Notes under the pieces: generated by a model
What the model saw: only the letters and a program-made list of their open reading frames with translations
Databases searched by the model: none
Told to the model about the DNA's origin: nothing
Shown here: one piece after another, positions 11,581 to 23,503 of the stretch
Numbering within the stretch: the stretch's first letter is position 1
How the letters are laid out: each line of letters starts with the position of its first letter
Source: Asterias rubens
Taxonomy: Eukaryota; Echinodermata; Asteroidea; Forcipulatida; Asteriidae
NCBI RefSeq assembly: GCF_902459465.1
Contig: NC_047082.1
Location: forward strand, 8,659,407 to 8,723,406
Length of the DNA: 64,000 bases
Direction of reading: 5' to 3'
Made by a program: the position numbers and the translations under genes

Positions 11581-13872
11581 CTATTTCATGTTTATTTATT
11601 GTATTTGTTATAAATAGAACAACTTTATAAGTTAATAAGCACTATTGCATAGTTGGGCCAAGTATAACAGTGCTGTTTAAAGGGGGATGTGTGGTCATGA
11701 TTATAGCAGGCTTTTGGTTGCACATAAAATTATGACCTGTCACAAAGAACAATATTATTGATTTACTCCTTTCCTAAAAACTATGGCATTTTAAGCAAAA
11801 CTATTTCAAGGAGGTTTCCCACCATTAGGCCTAATATTTATACCATTTAAGTAAGGTCCAAATCTGTGAACATTTATATTTTCATCTTATAAATGTTGTA
11901 CACACCCTGTGAGTTCGATTTCTTATTTTCATTTTTACTTGGGAAAAACTTTTCTGGAATTTATATTTAAAGTCAATATCATGTGTACATGTATGTCAGT
12001 CCATGTACAGTAGGCCTACTCGATAAAATGTTCCTACTTTTTTCCCAAATGACCAAACACCATGCTAAAAACACATACCATTGTTGTGGCAATTTCGTGT
12101 GCCCTTTACAATTTTCTTCACCAAGCAATTACGTGGTTGCCAACCTAAAGTCTACTCCAGTGAGTCTATACTTATTGATTGGCGAGGCAAGGCCGCTATT
12201 AATAATTACACAAAATATTCACGGTGAAGGAGAAATAATATGCACTCTTTCTAAGAAGCGGACATGTTTTCTTTCCCATTTAAAATCAATCAAACTAAAG
12301 TGAGGCTCAGAGGAAAAAATAGACTGGCACCTTTGTTCATATGATGAGAATCAACATTTAAAATCGATGGGTGTATTCAGGGAACCTGACATCGATAGTT
12401 GCAGCTTCTCATTTCTCCACACTGATGTAATGTTTCAAATGCTTGTGGTAGTTGCCCTTTTATGCATTTTTCAAAACCTTTTTGAATCCCTGTAGACATG
12501 CACATCTGTCAAATTCTCACGCCAAATTAGCAGTACTATGAAACATGTATGGGTTTATTGATTTAAATGAGAACAAACGTCTTAAGCCATGTAAAGAGAC
12601 TTGCAAGTTTTTCATTAGTACAGCTACATCATTGGTAATTAAAAGGCCATGGTAGAGGAGGAATTCATTAATGATGCATTGAGCTAGGTTGTTTGTGAGA
12701 ATTTATGTGCAGAACATATTTGTGGACTTACTTTACACATTATGAAGTATTTATGGGGTTGACTCAAATGAGGACAGACATTTTGAATTGAAAAGGGAGA
12801 CTTGCAACATAAGAGTCTCGAAATCAAGCATCTGAAAGCACACAACTTCGTGTGACGGGTGTTTTTTCTTTGATTATTATCTCACAACTTCGATGACCAA
12901 TTGAGCTCAAATTTTCACAGGTTATCTTATGCATACACTTTTTTGAGATACACCAATTAGTGGTGAGACTGGTCTTAGTGTCCAGTGTCTTTATGTTATT
13001 TGTTGTTAAAACAAAACATACAACATACAAAACATGAGCCATCTTTGTAACTTTAAGTTACAAACCGGACAAGCGAAAACATTGCGCGCACAGTTTTTAG
13101 TTTCAGGCGCGGGTGTGATGCAAAGCATCATCATTATAGAATGAAACGATTTAATATGTCGGTGCTTTTTTCCACAGAACTCGGGTAGTGAGTAGTGCTA
13201 ACACACATCGGTGTATATGGGTAGAAACCAAAATGAATAGAATGAAACGTTTACCCTTTATTTAATACTGACAGGTTTCATTTACAAGAAGTAACGAGTG
13301 AAGACGACTAACTAGAAACATTCCTGCTGTGCGATTCTGTAAGCATTTCAACTTTTTAAATGTTGGCGCCCTTTTGATAGCATTCCAGGGCAGTTTTCTT
13401 TTCAGAGAAAAGTATTTCAGAAACGTCAAATGTTTCTTAGTGTTTTCTGTTGTATGAGGTGTAGTGCCCATATTATTACCACCCCACCCTATCCATGAAC
13501 TGTAAATACAAAAATAAAGGACAACTGTTGTACATATTATTTCATCGTAAAATTACTCAAAATATTATTATGTATACGCTAATGTTGTAGCAGACATTAC
13601 TAGTTTAAAACAGTACTAATTAACTGTTAATTATTTGAATGTGATTATGCTTTATTGATCATGAGTGAGTTCAATGATTTCGGAACAAGATAGTAACTCC
13701 AACTGTGTTTATATCTCTGATTATTTTGATTTGATTGATTAAAAACATGATTGTAATAAAGATTTTGCTATGGTGCAAAATGTTCTATGAAGTAACTGCC
13801 ATTGTCCACAGTGAATCGTTATTTCGTAAGACCACCCCCCCCCCCCCCCCCCTTGGTGCAGTAGACCATACG

Positions 13873-14265
13873 TTAAAGGAACACGTTGCCTTGGATCGGT
13901 CGAGTTGGTCTTTGAAACGCGTTTGTAACTGTTTTTTATAAAATGCATATGAGTAGAAAGATGTTGTAAAAGTAGAATACAATGATCCACACAAACATGC
14001 CTCGAAATTGCACGGTTTTCCTTTTACCTCGTCGACTAACACGGTCGGCCATTTATGAGAGTCAAATTTTTGACTCCATAAATGGCCGACTGTGTTAGTT
14101 CGCGCAGTAAAAGGGATACCACGCAATTTCGAGGCAAACTTGTGTGGATAATTGTATTCTACTTTTAAAACATCTTTCCAACCATATGCATTTTATTAAA
14201 AAAAACGGTTACAAACGCTCAGTTACAGACCAACTCGTCCGATCCAAGGCAACGTGTTCCTTTAA
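13873..14265. mobile_element. F2 TTAA palindrome, copy 1
   Basis: The element is bounded by TTAA, and its halves are near-complete reverse complements of each other. Its ends read AAAGGAACACGTTGCCTTGG and the complement. The centre is TTTTTGACTC flanked by the inverted motif GGCCATTTATG. Related copies are at 31284-31500 (partial), 54251-54649, 59178-59580 and 61513-61902. Confidence 0.9.
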
Positions 14266-14279
14266 GGTTAAATAGAAGC

Positions 14280-14610
14280 CTAAAGGCAGTGGACACTTGG
14301 TAATATTACTCAAAACAATTATTAGCATAAAACCTTACTTGGTGACGAGTAATGGGGAGAGGTATAGTAGTACAGTATAAAACATTGTGAGAAACGGCTC
14401 CATCTGAAGTGTGGTAGTTTTCTAGAAAGAAGTAATTTGATTTCGAGACCACAGAATTTGATGTCCCTCAATCAAGCATCTGAAATCTCACAACTTCGTG
14501 TGTTTTTTCTTTTATTTTCGCAACTTCGACGACCGATTGAGCTCAATTGTTCACATGTTTGTTATTTTATGCATATATTGAGATACACTAACTGTGAAAG
14601 ATAGTCATCT
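14280..14610. repeat. F1 TTAA element
   Basis: It begins AAAGGCAGTGGACACTTGG and contains the F1 internal phrases GTAATGGGGAGAGG, AAACATTGTGAGAAACGG and GACCGATTGAGCTCAA. It starts only about 15 bases after the F2 palindrome ends, so the two families lie side by side. Confidence 0.8.
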
Positions 14611-16124
14611 ACAATTACCGATGAAAGGTTTAAACTTTCTCAAGTCAACCAAATACCTTTTCAAAATGTAATTAAATATCTCTATGGCAACCTGGATAGC
14701 CAGTCATGTGCCCAGTTTATTGTTGATATTGTTGTTGATTGATGTTATGCCGAAACCAGCCTTGCCCCGCATCAATTGTTTTATTCTCCATTTGACTCTG
14801 TCTGCGAACGCTCAATAAACATACAAGGATCCGGATGAGTGATGCATAATTGACCCTCGACTCCAGCAATTAGCTTTTGCAATTAATTTGATTGATTTAG
14901 CATTGTTGCAGGAAACTGCTATTAAATTCATAATTGATGAGATACTGTAAGTGGCTATAACAACCATTGAAAGGACGTCCATTTAATTAAAGGCAAGGTA
15001 GTTCATATTGATATTTTTATTATTCTTAATTATCACAAGAAAATTTGAATAGTCTTCATAAGACGTATCCACATAATTTGATGACATTTCCAGAAAGCCA
15101 GTATGTTTTGTGTATTGTGAACCAACGAGCGGAACAATAAACTGTTTGTGCACTCTCCTGGCACTCTACCGAAAACCAATTAATATTACCCTACTCGGTG
15201 GGCGTTTTATACGGGGAGGCTTTGAAACCTTCCAGGTGAAGGGTGACATTGAGGCAAGGCATTGAGGGTTGTTTATCGTGGTTTATTGATCGAGCTATAG
15301 TCCCTCACCCCTTGGTGTCCACAGACAGGTTTGTTTCTGTAGTATAGATCTGCCATCCTCAAAAATTTCCGGATTTTTTGTTGAAGGACTTCCTTTTTTT
15401 GGATCGATTTAGAAGAACAAAATAATTTCCCCATTGAAAAGCAGTGGCAATTTCGTAGTGAGAACAAAAATCTTACTGCAGAAAAAAATATTAGTGGCGG
15501 AAAAAATACACCCCCTCCCCACAGCGGTGAAGGAGTGACATTGAGCGTTGTTCAGCGTGGCTTATTGATCGAGCTGCAGGGTCCCTCCTCACCCTTGAGT
15601 GTGATCGACCCCCCCTCCGACCCTAAGTGGGTGGATCAAGACCTGCCCCAAGATATAAAATAAAGTGAACATTTTAAAAACGACAGAACATTGTCTTTAA
15701 CCATCCGACTATAGTTCACAGTGTGTTTAAGATCAACAAAAACGACACAACTTAGACTAGAGAGTGACGGTTTCGAGAGGTATGTGGGTTTTTAATTTCG
15801 TTTCAGTGTTTTGAGTTTGTCTGATGTGATGTATCCCTAAAAATTTCACAGATTTGTATATGTATTATGTTGGGATGAACCGAGTGAGAATACTGGTCTT
15901 TGGCAACTTTTACCAAAGGTGTCCAGTGTCTTAAAATTGAATAAGTCTCATTGAAAGTAGCCGAGGAAAACTGAGTTTAAATAGAAATAGTTAAATGAGA
16001 TTGTCCGCAGTAAGTTGTCAAAGAGACGGAAATTGGACAAACTCACAACAATATGCGTTCTTTATTTTGTATTTATTAATTGTTTGGGTTTTTATTTCTA
16101 CCTTTTGTTCTTTCACTATAAAGC

Positions 16125-19100
16125 ATGAAGAAGTTCGGAACAATCACGTATTTGACAGTTCTGCATTTCATCTTATTGACTGCACCAGGTATAAACTCTT
16201 AAATTAAACAATATTCTTTCAGACTCGGACTAATTAATCACTGTTTCATATTTTTTGTGAAATAATAATATTTAAAGTGGCATTAGAATTACACAAATAA
16301 CGCAAACATGCAAGCAATCATGATAAGTACAGTCTTTCAAAACAGCATAATATAAGTCTGTTTCGAACTTTATGGTGTATTTTCGAGGCTTTTCTACGTT
16401 TCATTTGCAGGATTGTTTGCCTTTTAGAAATAACCAAATAACGCAATCATACACGCAATTACATGATAAGTATATCTTTCAAAACAGCATAACAAATTAT
16501 TATAAGACTGTTTAGAACTTTATGATGTATTTTCGAGGCTTTTCTACTTTTCATTTGCAGGATCATTTGCCTTTTGTCAAAAACCCGGTCTATGTTAGAA
16601 ATTCGTGGATTTATTTGGGGCATGAAGTCGTTTAGTGAGATACAGATTGTTATTGTTTTTCTTAATTCCTAACTTCTTGGGGTTGGGTTGGGGGTGGGGG
16701 TGGGAGAGTGGGTCCCCTGTTGTATTTGTTTAGCGTAATTTAAACATTTTTGGAGACTTTCTGTCCACCTTTTATTTGCAGGATGTTTTGCCATTGGTCC
16801 AATATACAACCTGACCAACAACGAAACAGGACTTCGGTTTATGGTCCTGGACAAGGCAGACGACGCCGACACTGTGACCGAGGCGAGAGTGAAATGCAGG
16901 GCGATTCACATCCTAGCGGACGTGGCAGAACTCACCAATGCTAGCGATGACGTCATTGTTCAACGACTAATTAATATTGCTGATGATATGTATGTAGTTA
17001 ACTATGTTATCTTTTAAAAACTAATGAAAACAAAACTTTTTCATTAAACTTTCATGGCCCTGAAAGAAATTTGCTGAAAGAAATTTGTTTCAATCAGTTT
17101 TTTGTATGTTTTATTAGTCTGAACGAATTTGATGGTTGTACACCAACAAATGTATAAAAAAATACTCCAAAAATTACAAAAAAACTTACTTGGTAACGAG
17201 CAATGGAGAGCTATTGATAATGTGATAAATGTCTCCCTCTGATGTAACGTAGTTTTTGAGAAAAATGTAATTTCTCACTTAACTACTAAAGGCCTTTTCA
17301 GGCCTAAAGTCTTTCATAGGCATCTGAAAGCATACCACAAAAATCGCTCATTATTCTCTTGCAACTTCGATGACTTTTACTGAGTCCAAACTCACAGATT
17401 TTTTATTTCGTGCATAATATGTTGGCATACACCAAGTGGGAATAAAACTGGTTCGGTGCCTTTAAAAGTCTCGGCTTATTGAAAGCTGACGACTTTTTGA
17501 ATTGCTTATTGTCTGTTTTTAGATCTGGCAACCACTGGCTCGGTATTTCCGATGTCTTCACCGAAGGGAAGTTCCTCTCTCTCCGGACCGGACAACGCTT
17601 GACCTACACCGCCTGGAAGGACGGCACACCACCCGAAGACATTAACAAGAACTGCGCTATCCGAAACTCCGTTAACGGGGAGTGGGATCACGAGAGTTGC
17701 CACGCCGGGAGAGGCGTGCTCTGCAGTCTTCCTGACCCGATCCCCCCGATCGGTGAGGCTCTGATACCTGGCGGAGATAATCCACGAGGTATTAGAAACC
17801 ATGAATACATTGACTTCATTTCATGGTTCTTTTTTTATAGTGTAAAGGGGTGAAAAAACACTAATTTTGTCCGCCGTACCACTCTTGCAAAGGGCATGAT
17901 GGCGGACAACTCGGGTGAGAGTGAAAGACGGGTGATAGTGAAAGACGGGTACTTTCAACTCGATAAGAGTTAAGTTTGTTCAAATTTCACTCAAAAGGAG
18001 TGACACTGATTGACTTTCATTCTCAAAAAAGTGCAAACTGACACCACTGGTGGTTTAATACGGGCCTGGAAGCTTTAGCATTTCGAGAAACAATGATTTC
18101 ACTCCAAAGGAATGTGGTTTCAGACAGAGGGATTCAGAAATATTTGAATCTGTCAAAAGTTTCGGCATGAAACGTTTGTACGCCTCACAAAAATCCTTTA
18201 TTTCAGTGTGGAGGATGTATAGAATTTGGAGCATATGCATGGGTTAAATCTACTGCGGGTCATTGTACAACTTAACTATTATTCTCAACTTGGCCGGTAG
18301 GCTATTGCTAAAATACTAAGTAGTGAATCACTCGTGACTTGAAATCTTTTTAAAGGCACACCCGCACAAAATGTTGACAAACAGTGAGACCGTCACATTT
18401 ATAGCGCAGTTTGGCGTTGGTTCAATCCCGCGCCAGTCAATTGTCTTTGTTCAACCCCAAACTGTCTTCGTGTATAAGGTACACCAATATCAATGAGAAC
18501 TTTCTGTGGATATAATTATTTATTTCTAGAAACATTGTCAATTTCTTACAGATTGCCTACCAACATGGATACCCTACAACAATTCATGTTATCTTTTCCA
18601 TCCACACGGGGATAAGATGAACTTTAATGAGGTCATTTCAGAATGTCAGGGTGGTGAAATGATGGTCCCGTACTCGCCTGACGATGTCAACTTTCTGCAG
18701 CTGAATGGACAGTTGTCTGGGTAAATAAAGAATAACAATTTAAGGTAGTGGACACTATTGGTAATTACTCAAAATAATGTTTAGCATAAAACCTTTCTTG
18801 GTGACGAGTAATGGGGAGAGGTTGGTGGTATAAAACATTGTGAGAAACGGTTCCCTCTGCCTGAAGTGCCATAGTTTTCGAGAGAGAAGTAATTTTCAAC
18901 GAATTTGTGTCCACTGCCTTTAAAATAGAGAAAATAATTATTAGCTGTTGCAAACACTAACTATTTTTTATAAGAATGGACTATTGTGATTTTGTTCTTT
19001 CTTAACAGCATCTCAAGTATCTGGCTTGGTATTTGGGATAAAGGACATGGTACAGGAAACTACAGAAGCGTCTATTTGTCCGGGGGAGCTACTCCTTATT

Positions 19101-19353
19101 TAAACTGGGCTAGCGACGAGCCCAAAACTAACGATGGCCACGATAACTGCGTCGTCATGGAAACTGACATCAGTCTCTTCAAAGCAAAATCATGTACCGA
19201 AAATCACGGCATTGTGTGTAAGGATTTCCAAGGTATGTTTGGTTGCAAATATTATATGAGTTCGTTCTGTTTGTTTGTTTATTTCGTATAGTTTGTTGTT
19301 CTTGAACGTCAGATGCGCTGATCAAAACAAATTGGAGCGCTTTGGGCGTTTGA
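16125..19353 (+). CDS. Lectin 1: secreted protein with two tandem C-type lectin domains, 6 exons
   Basis: Exons are 16125-16188, 16782-16989, 17523-17788, 18552-18720, 19009-19232 and 19313-19353, with phases 1,2,1,2,1 and about 323 residues. Exon 1 is a signal peptide (MKKFGTITYLTVLHFILL). CTLD1 (exons 2-3) has the fold-core motif WLGISD and the last three Cys in NKNC, HESC and GVLC. CTLD2 (exons 4-5) is long-form, with the extra N-terminal Cys pair (DCLP, NSCYLF), the core motif IWLGIWD, then DEPKTND and DNC. CTLD2 has EPK where mannose-binding domains have EPN, and neither domain has an intact WND, so calcium-dependent sugar binding is uncertain. Such proteins usually act extracellularly in recognition or immunity. 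The last exon is short and weakly supported: an alternative acceptor at 19290 would also end within a few codons. The gene is a paralogue of lectin 2 downstream. Confidence 0.8.
16285..16580 (+). repeat. Duplicated acceptor/exon-start pseudo-segments in lectin 1 intron 1
   Basis: Two copies of a segment containing TTTCGAGGCTTTTCTAC, TCATTTGCAG and then GATTGTTTGCC or GATCATTTGCC end near 16425 and 16580. The real exon 2 start at 16782 reads TTATTTGCAG/GATGTTTTGCC. The copies thus resemble the acceptor plus the first codons of exon 2. From the first, the exon frame meets TAG within five codons. Confidence 0.75.
17165..17466. repeat. F1 TTAA element in lectin 1 intron 2
   Basis: F1 phrases ACTTGGTAACGAGCAATGG, CTCCCTCTGATGTAAC and GCAACTTCGATGAC are present, ending GGTGCCTTTAAAA. 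The right end is about 57 bases before exon 3. The left terminus is eroded. Confidence 0.75.
18740..18923. mobile_element. F1 TTAA element with internal deletion
   Basis: TTAA bounds both sides; the left end reads GGTAGTGGACACTATTGG and the right end GTGTCCACTGCC. At 184 bp it is about half the length of a full copy, having lost the central part. It starts 20 bases after the exon 4 donor and ends 85 bases before exon 5 of lectin 1. Confidence 0.85.
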
Positions 19354-21780
19354 AGTATGCGCGATTGCGCGGCACCCCGGCGTCTTATTCACCCAAAACA
19401 GGTTCTTTACACGGAGGAGCACAGACTAGTGGTGCATCAGATACATACAGCCTCGTCCCCACAATATAGCTTGGTCGAACAAACTGATCGATGTCGACAG
19501 CATGCAAGGCGACTGTGATGTTGGCGTCCCTGGACGGTACTCAAGAATAAAGGTAGGCCAAAAGTTGTAATTTTCGAACTTGAATTTGTGTGCGTTTTCT
19601 TGTGAAAACATACACAAACCAGCGCTTGTGTTGATCATGGATCATGCTGTAATTTGAAAATTTGCAGTATTTTTTTAAATTCCATTAAAATCATTTTGCT
19701 GGGTGCTCACTGGTCGTCTAATATTAGTGTCTGATCTGATCTCACTGGTGGATAATATTAATAAAGGAAACCACCAGTCGTACTTGTGTGATCTATAATT
19801 AGTGTGATTAGTAGATCCTAATCGAATTAACAAAAATACTTCAGTTATGGTGTTGTTAGAATAAAAAATCACTGCGGAAAAACACGTCTCTGCACATGGA
19901 GGGAGGTCAGAAATAAAATATTTGCCCTACTTGCCCCAAGAAATAAAACATGTGTGGTGTGCGTCACTGCGAAAGAGGAACAAGGTTCCTCGATTGGGCC
20001 CGGCCAACCGCTCTGCAACGCAAGCCGGTGCGCACGGTCATCAGTGGCGGCCGTGACCTAAACTTTGCCGAGAGAAGCTTGACTTGAGCTATACAAATGT
20101 ATGATAAGGAACTGTCAAATTTAGACCCAATTCCTCACCAAAATAAACAATTTCATGCGGCGACTAGATTTTGTAAACGGTTTTATTCAATACTTTGTCT
20201 AAGACATCTCCCCGCGGCCCCACTCTTACACCCAATATTGTCCCCGGTGAATTATTTTTATTATGTAAAGTATAGAATTGCCAACCTGAGATTATTGTTC
20301 CTGATTTTTGTTTTCAAGGATTCCCTTTTTTAATTGGCTCAGAAGAACAAATTCCACATTGAAAAGCACTATACGACACATTTTGATGTGCACACATTAC
20401 AGAACAAAAAATTGTTCTCTCTGACCTTCTCGTCAACAGGTCAGGCTGACCTCCCATGCCCGCTTTCTGTCCATCTCTTTATCAATTATCCGGTAATTAT
20501 ATCACATAGATCGGAGAAAATTGCAATGAATGAGTTATCTGAGATAAATAATAAGTTGAGACAAATAGGCCTAAGGTCTGGCCTTTTTTAAACTGATTGT
20601 GCCTAGACCTGGCACCGGGCCGAGAATATTATATACAACAAATTTCCGGCGACAGATTATTGAGCTCACTATATTATAAAACTATGGCTCTTTCAGTACT
20701 ACATCATCCAGAGGCATATCGGCTGATTTACCCACAAAAGCCTCATAATTCCTGCAAATAGAATGGATGTTCTAATATTTATAAATATTATAGCCATTAT
20801 GAATGTTGCTTGCTTCCACTTTAGTCTATAAATAACCAAAAGCCAATGATAAACTCGGGACGTGACTTTGTTCAGTTGGCCGAGGCCAAATTAAAGAAAC
20901 AGAAAATCAAAGTTAGGTGTTGGGGTCCTCCACATTTCCCTTTGTTCAAACCAATATGAATGTGAATCAAACAAGAAATTAATGTTTTTATTTTATTTCT
21001 TAAATCGGTAAGTATTTTGGAAATTAATCTTGGATTCCATCTGGCTAATTTGGGGATTGTATGAGTGATCTGGGATGGTTCGGGGAGTTTTCAACCGGGG
21101 AGGGAAACTTTATTTCCCGGGTGCACCAAGTCGCCGGTTGTGACTCCTTCCGGTCGTCGTTCGTTGAGCCTGGAAATTATTAGTGTCAAAAACTACTTTC
21201 AAAACTATGAATTAAACGATATTTGAAAACATCCATTGAGGTCATGCAACTTCAAAATACTAATTTGTGAGTATTTTGGTCATTTAATAGTTCATGTAAA
21301 CTAAAAATCAACGATTTTCTGGAATAATGTTTTGGAGTTGAACAAAAACAATAACGAAACTTAAAAAAATCATGGCGTCGGCTGGAGAATTTGTTACTTT
21401 GACCATCAAGTTGATACTCTAAATTCCGCCTGAAGTCGATGTTGTTTTTTGACGTTTTTCTCAAAAATTTAAGATTACATATCAAGTTTTAATTGTGTCA
21501 ACGTAAATAAAATGAAAACGTATGGATTTTGTAGTAAAACTCAGTTAATTTTAGGTTGTGATTATTTTTTTTCTGATTTTTAGTTGCACGTAAATTTTCC
21601 AATTGAACGTGAATAAATCCACTGGAAATCTTTACACCAGAAAACGCATTGAAGCCTATTGTATCGAATTGGACTAAAAAATGCCCCTTTTGCAATTTAA
21701 TTTAGTAGAAAATCTGGCCCCAAAAGAAGGTACTAACACATCAATTTCTAAAAACGCCATTTTACATTGTAAATTGCGGC
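19354..21780. other. Intergenic region between lectin 1 and histone H1
   Basis: No gene is supported. A stretch near 20300-20400 (TTCCCTTTTTTAATTGG, then AGAAGAACAAATTCCACATTGAAAAG written in parts) resembles one near 15390-15450, suggesting a low-copy dispersed repeat. A GC-rich patch lies at 19970-20060. The rest is AT-rich, with only short open frames. Confidence 0.6.
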
Positions 21781-21845
21781 AGGTTCAAGGGTAGTGCGAG
21801 TGCCTAATTGGGTGATTTCCCACACGTCCGCAACCAACGTATAAG
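21733..21845 (+). promoter_or_regulatory. Histone H1 promoter elements
   Basis: TATAAG lies at 21840-21845, 90 bases before the start codon, leaving a short leader. An inverted CCAAT (ATTGG) lies at 21807-21811. CTAACACA at 21733-21740 resembles the AC box (AAACACA) found about 100 bases upstream in H1 genes. The order and spacing fit replication-type H1 promoters, although the AC box is inexact. Confidence 0.55.
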
Positions 21846-21934
21846 TGGAGAGGGTTGCGTTTCCCTGGCATTACTCCCTGAACTACGTGTACGACAAGTT
21901 GAAATTGGTGTGAATAAGTGAAAATTTGATCGCC

Positions 21935-22582
21935 ATGGCCGAACAAACCCCAGCAAAGACGAAGAAGGCCCCCAAGCCAAAGGCACCGGCTTCTCACCCT
22001 CCACCACAGCAAATGGTCACCGCAGCCGTCACTGCTCTGAAGGATCGCAAAGGCTCTTCACTTCAGGCAATCAAGAAGTACGTGAAAGCCAACTACAAAG
22101 TTGGAGACAACTACGACATCCATGTGAAGAGGTGCGTGAAGAACATGGTCGCCGCTGGCAAACTGTCCCAGACTAGGGGCAAGGGTGCAAGCGGTTCCTT
22201 CAAGCTGGACAGCAAGTCCGCTAAGGCCGATGCCGCCGCCAAGAAGAAGTCAACCACCGACAAGGCAAAGAAGGTTGCCCAGAAAGAGAAGGACAAGGCC
22301 AAGAAAGCTGCAAAGAAGGCCAAGGCAGCCGCCAAGAAAGCTGCCAAGACCACGAAGAAACCAAAGTCTCCAAAGAAGAAAACCCCAAAGAAGGCCAAGA
22401 AATCACCCGCCAAGAAACCAGCAGCGAAATCCTCCAAGAAGACGGCCAAGTCGCCGGCAAAGAAGCCTGCTGCCAAGAAAACCACCAAGTCACCAGCCAA
22501 GAAAGCTGCCAAGCCAGCGGCCAAGAAGGCAGCCGGGAAAAAGAAGGCCAGCAAGGGCGCCAAAAAGTCGAGCAAGAAGTAG
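21935..22582 (+). CDS. Linker histone H1, intronless
   Basis: The product is a 215-residue linker histone that binds nucleosomal and linker DNA. The start is the ATG in GCCATGGCC. A short N-terminal tail rich in Lys, Ala and Pro leads into the winged-helix globular domain (residues about 18-92), with MVTAAVTALKDRKGSSLQAI, KKYVKANY and GKGASGSFKL. The long C-terminal tail is almost wholly Lys, Ala, Pro and Ser, with repeated SPAKK and SPKK motifs that bind the minor groove and are phosphorylation sites in the family. The absence of introns, the TATA promoter and the 3' stem-loop mark it as a replication-dependent gene. No core histone genes accompany it in the window; it stands alone between two lectin genes. 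Confidence 0.95.
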   Translation: MAEQTPAKTKKAPKPKAPASHPPPQQMVTAAVTALKDRKGSSLQAIKKYVKANYKVGDNYDIHVKRCVKNMVAAGKLSQTRGKGASGSFKLDSKSAKADAAAKKKSTTDKAKKVAQKEKDKAKKAAKKAKAAAKKAAKTTKKPKSPKKKTPKKAKKSPAKKPAAKSSKKTAKSPAKKPAAKKTTKSPAKKAAKPAAKKAAGKKKASKGAKKSSKK

Positions 22583-22612
22583 ACGATGCGTCAACCAAAC
22601 AACAAACCCAAC

Positions 22613-22650
22613 GGCTCTTCTCAGAGCCACCACAATTTCCAAAGAGAGAT
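22613..22650 (+). terminator. Histone mRNA 3' stem-loop and downstream element
   Basis: GGCTCTTCTCAGAGCC at 22613-22628 forms a 6-bp stem with a 4-base loop, followed by ACCAC, the canonical form bound by SLBP. A purine-rich CAAAGAGAGAT at about 22640-22650 matches the U7-binding histone downstream element. Together they direct 3' cleavage without polyadenylation. The stem begins 30 bases after the H1 stop codon. Confidence 0.95.
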
Positions 22651-22720
22651 GATTACCACTTGTCTGAAAAGTTATCTTTTTGTTTTCTGGGCTAATTATT
22701 AAACAAAACGAAAATGTTAA

Positions 22721-22806
22721 TTTAAAGATAATTCCCAAATGCAATTATGTTGATTACCAATCTAATTTAAAGATAATTAACAAATGCAATTACCGTGATT
22801 ACCAAT
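22721..22806. repeat. 42-bp tandem duplication downstream of histone H1
   Basis: The unit AATTTAAAGATAATT...CAAATGCAATTA, then TGATTACCAATC, occurs twice in direct succession with only a few differences. Confidence 0.85.
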
Positions 22807-23503
22807 CTTCACTGGGCATTATTAACGGTTGAAGAGGAAACTTGATGGGTTCGCAATTGCAAGAATATTGGAAATAATATTTCAAAATCCGTTCTTTTTG
22901 GGGGAAAAAAGCTGGAATTATGAAAACCTTCCTACTTGAAGTCTGTTTGCATTTTTTTTTGCGCCCTAGGGAGAAAACTTATGAAAAAAGCATGACAAAA
23001 ATAAAAATAATTGCCATAAAAATAAATGCTTAACACAGCATGGGTGTGTATTAGGTCGACCCTTTTACTCACGGTAGCAAATATCATGCATAGAAAATTC
23101 GTAACGCGGAACTCTGGTATTGTTCTTAAATCAATTAAATGGTGGGCTTTATTTCATACGGAACATGCGCACCACTCCTTTAATTTTAATGAATTGACGA
23201 TACATCCACATGGCGGCTGTTGTTCTCGCATGATACTATAATTATTTCCACCATCGATTGCGGTATTTCATTTGGTTCATTGGTTATAAAAAAAATAATG
23301 ATTTTCTGGCTTGGCTTTTATTGACATTCCTAGTTTTATTATAAAAACAGTTGGGGCCGCATGAAAGCTACAGTCGATGTTCTGGCGATACAGCGGATAG
23401 TTCAACAATTAAACAAACCTCTGGTTTTAACCTTCGCGCAGGTTTTGTTCATTTCGTAGTCTTACAAAAAACACAGGAATGTGCCTGTGTCACGGGGCTT
23501 AAA

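Larger units (their letters stand above)
11584..16124. other. Intergenic region between PREB and lectin 1
   Basis: No gene is supported. The block holds a diverged F1 copy (about 12810-12994), a SINE tail (13165-13225), a poly-C run (about 13829-13852), a full F2 palindrome (13873-14265), an F1 copy (about 14280-14610) and a worn F1 remnant (about 15800-15933). A direct repeat containing TTATTGATCGAGCT occurs at about 15283 and 15563. Confidence 0.65.

Noticed and set aside
13739-14126. Overlapping minus-strand open frames at 13.7-14.1 kb
   Set aside because: They run through the poly-C tract and the F2 palindrome; similar frames recur in every F2 copy.
22111-22652. Long open frames on both strands over histone H1
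   Set aside because: They are shadows of the Lys/Ala/Pro-rich H1 coding sequence and would give Phe/Leu- or Arg/Pro-monotonous proteins.
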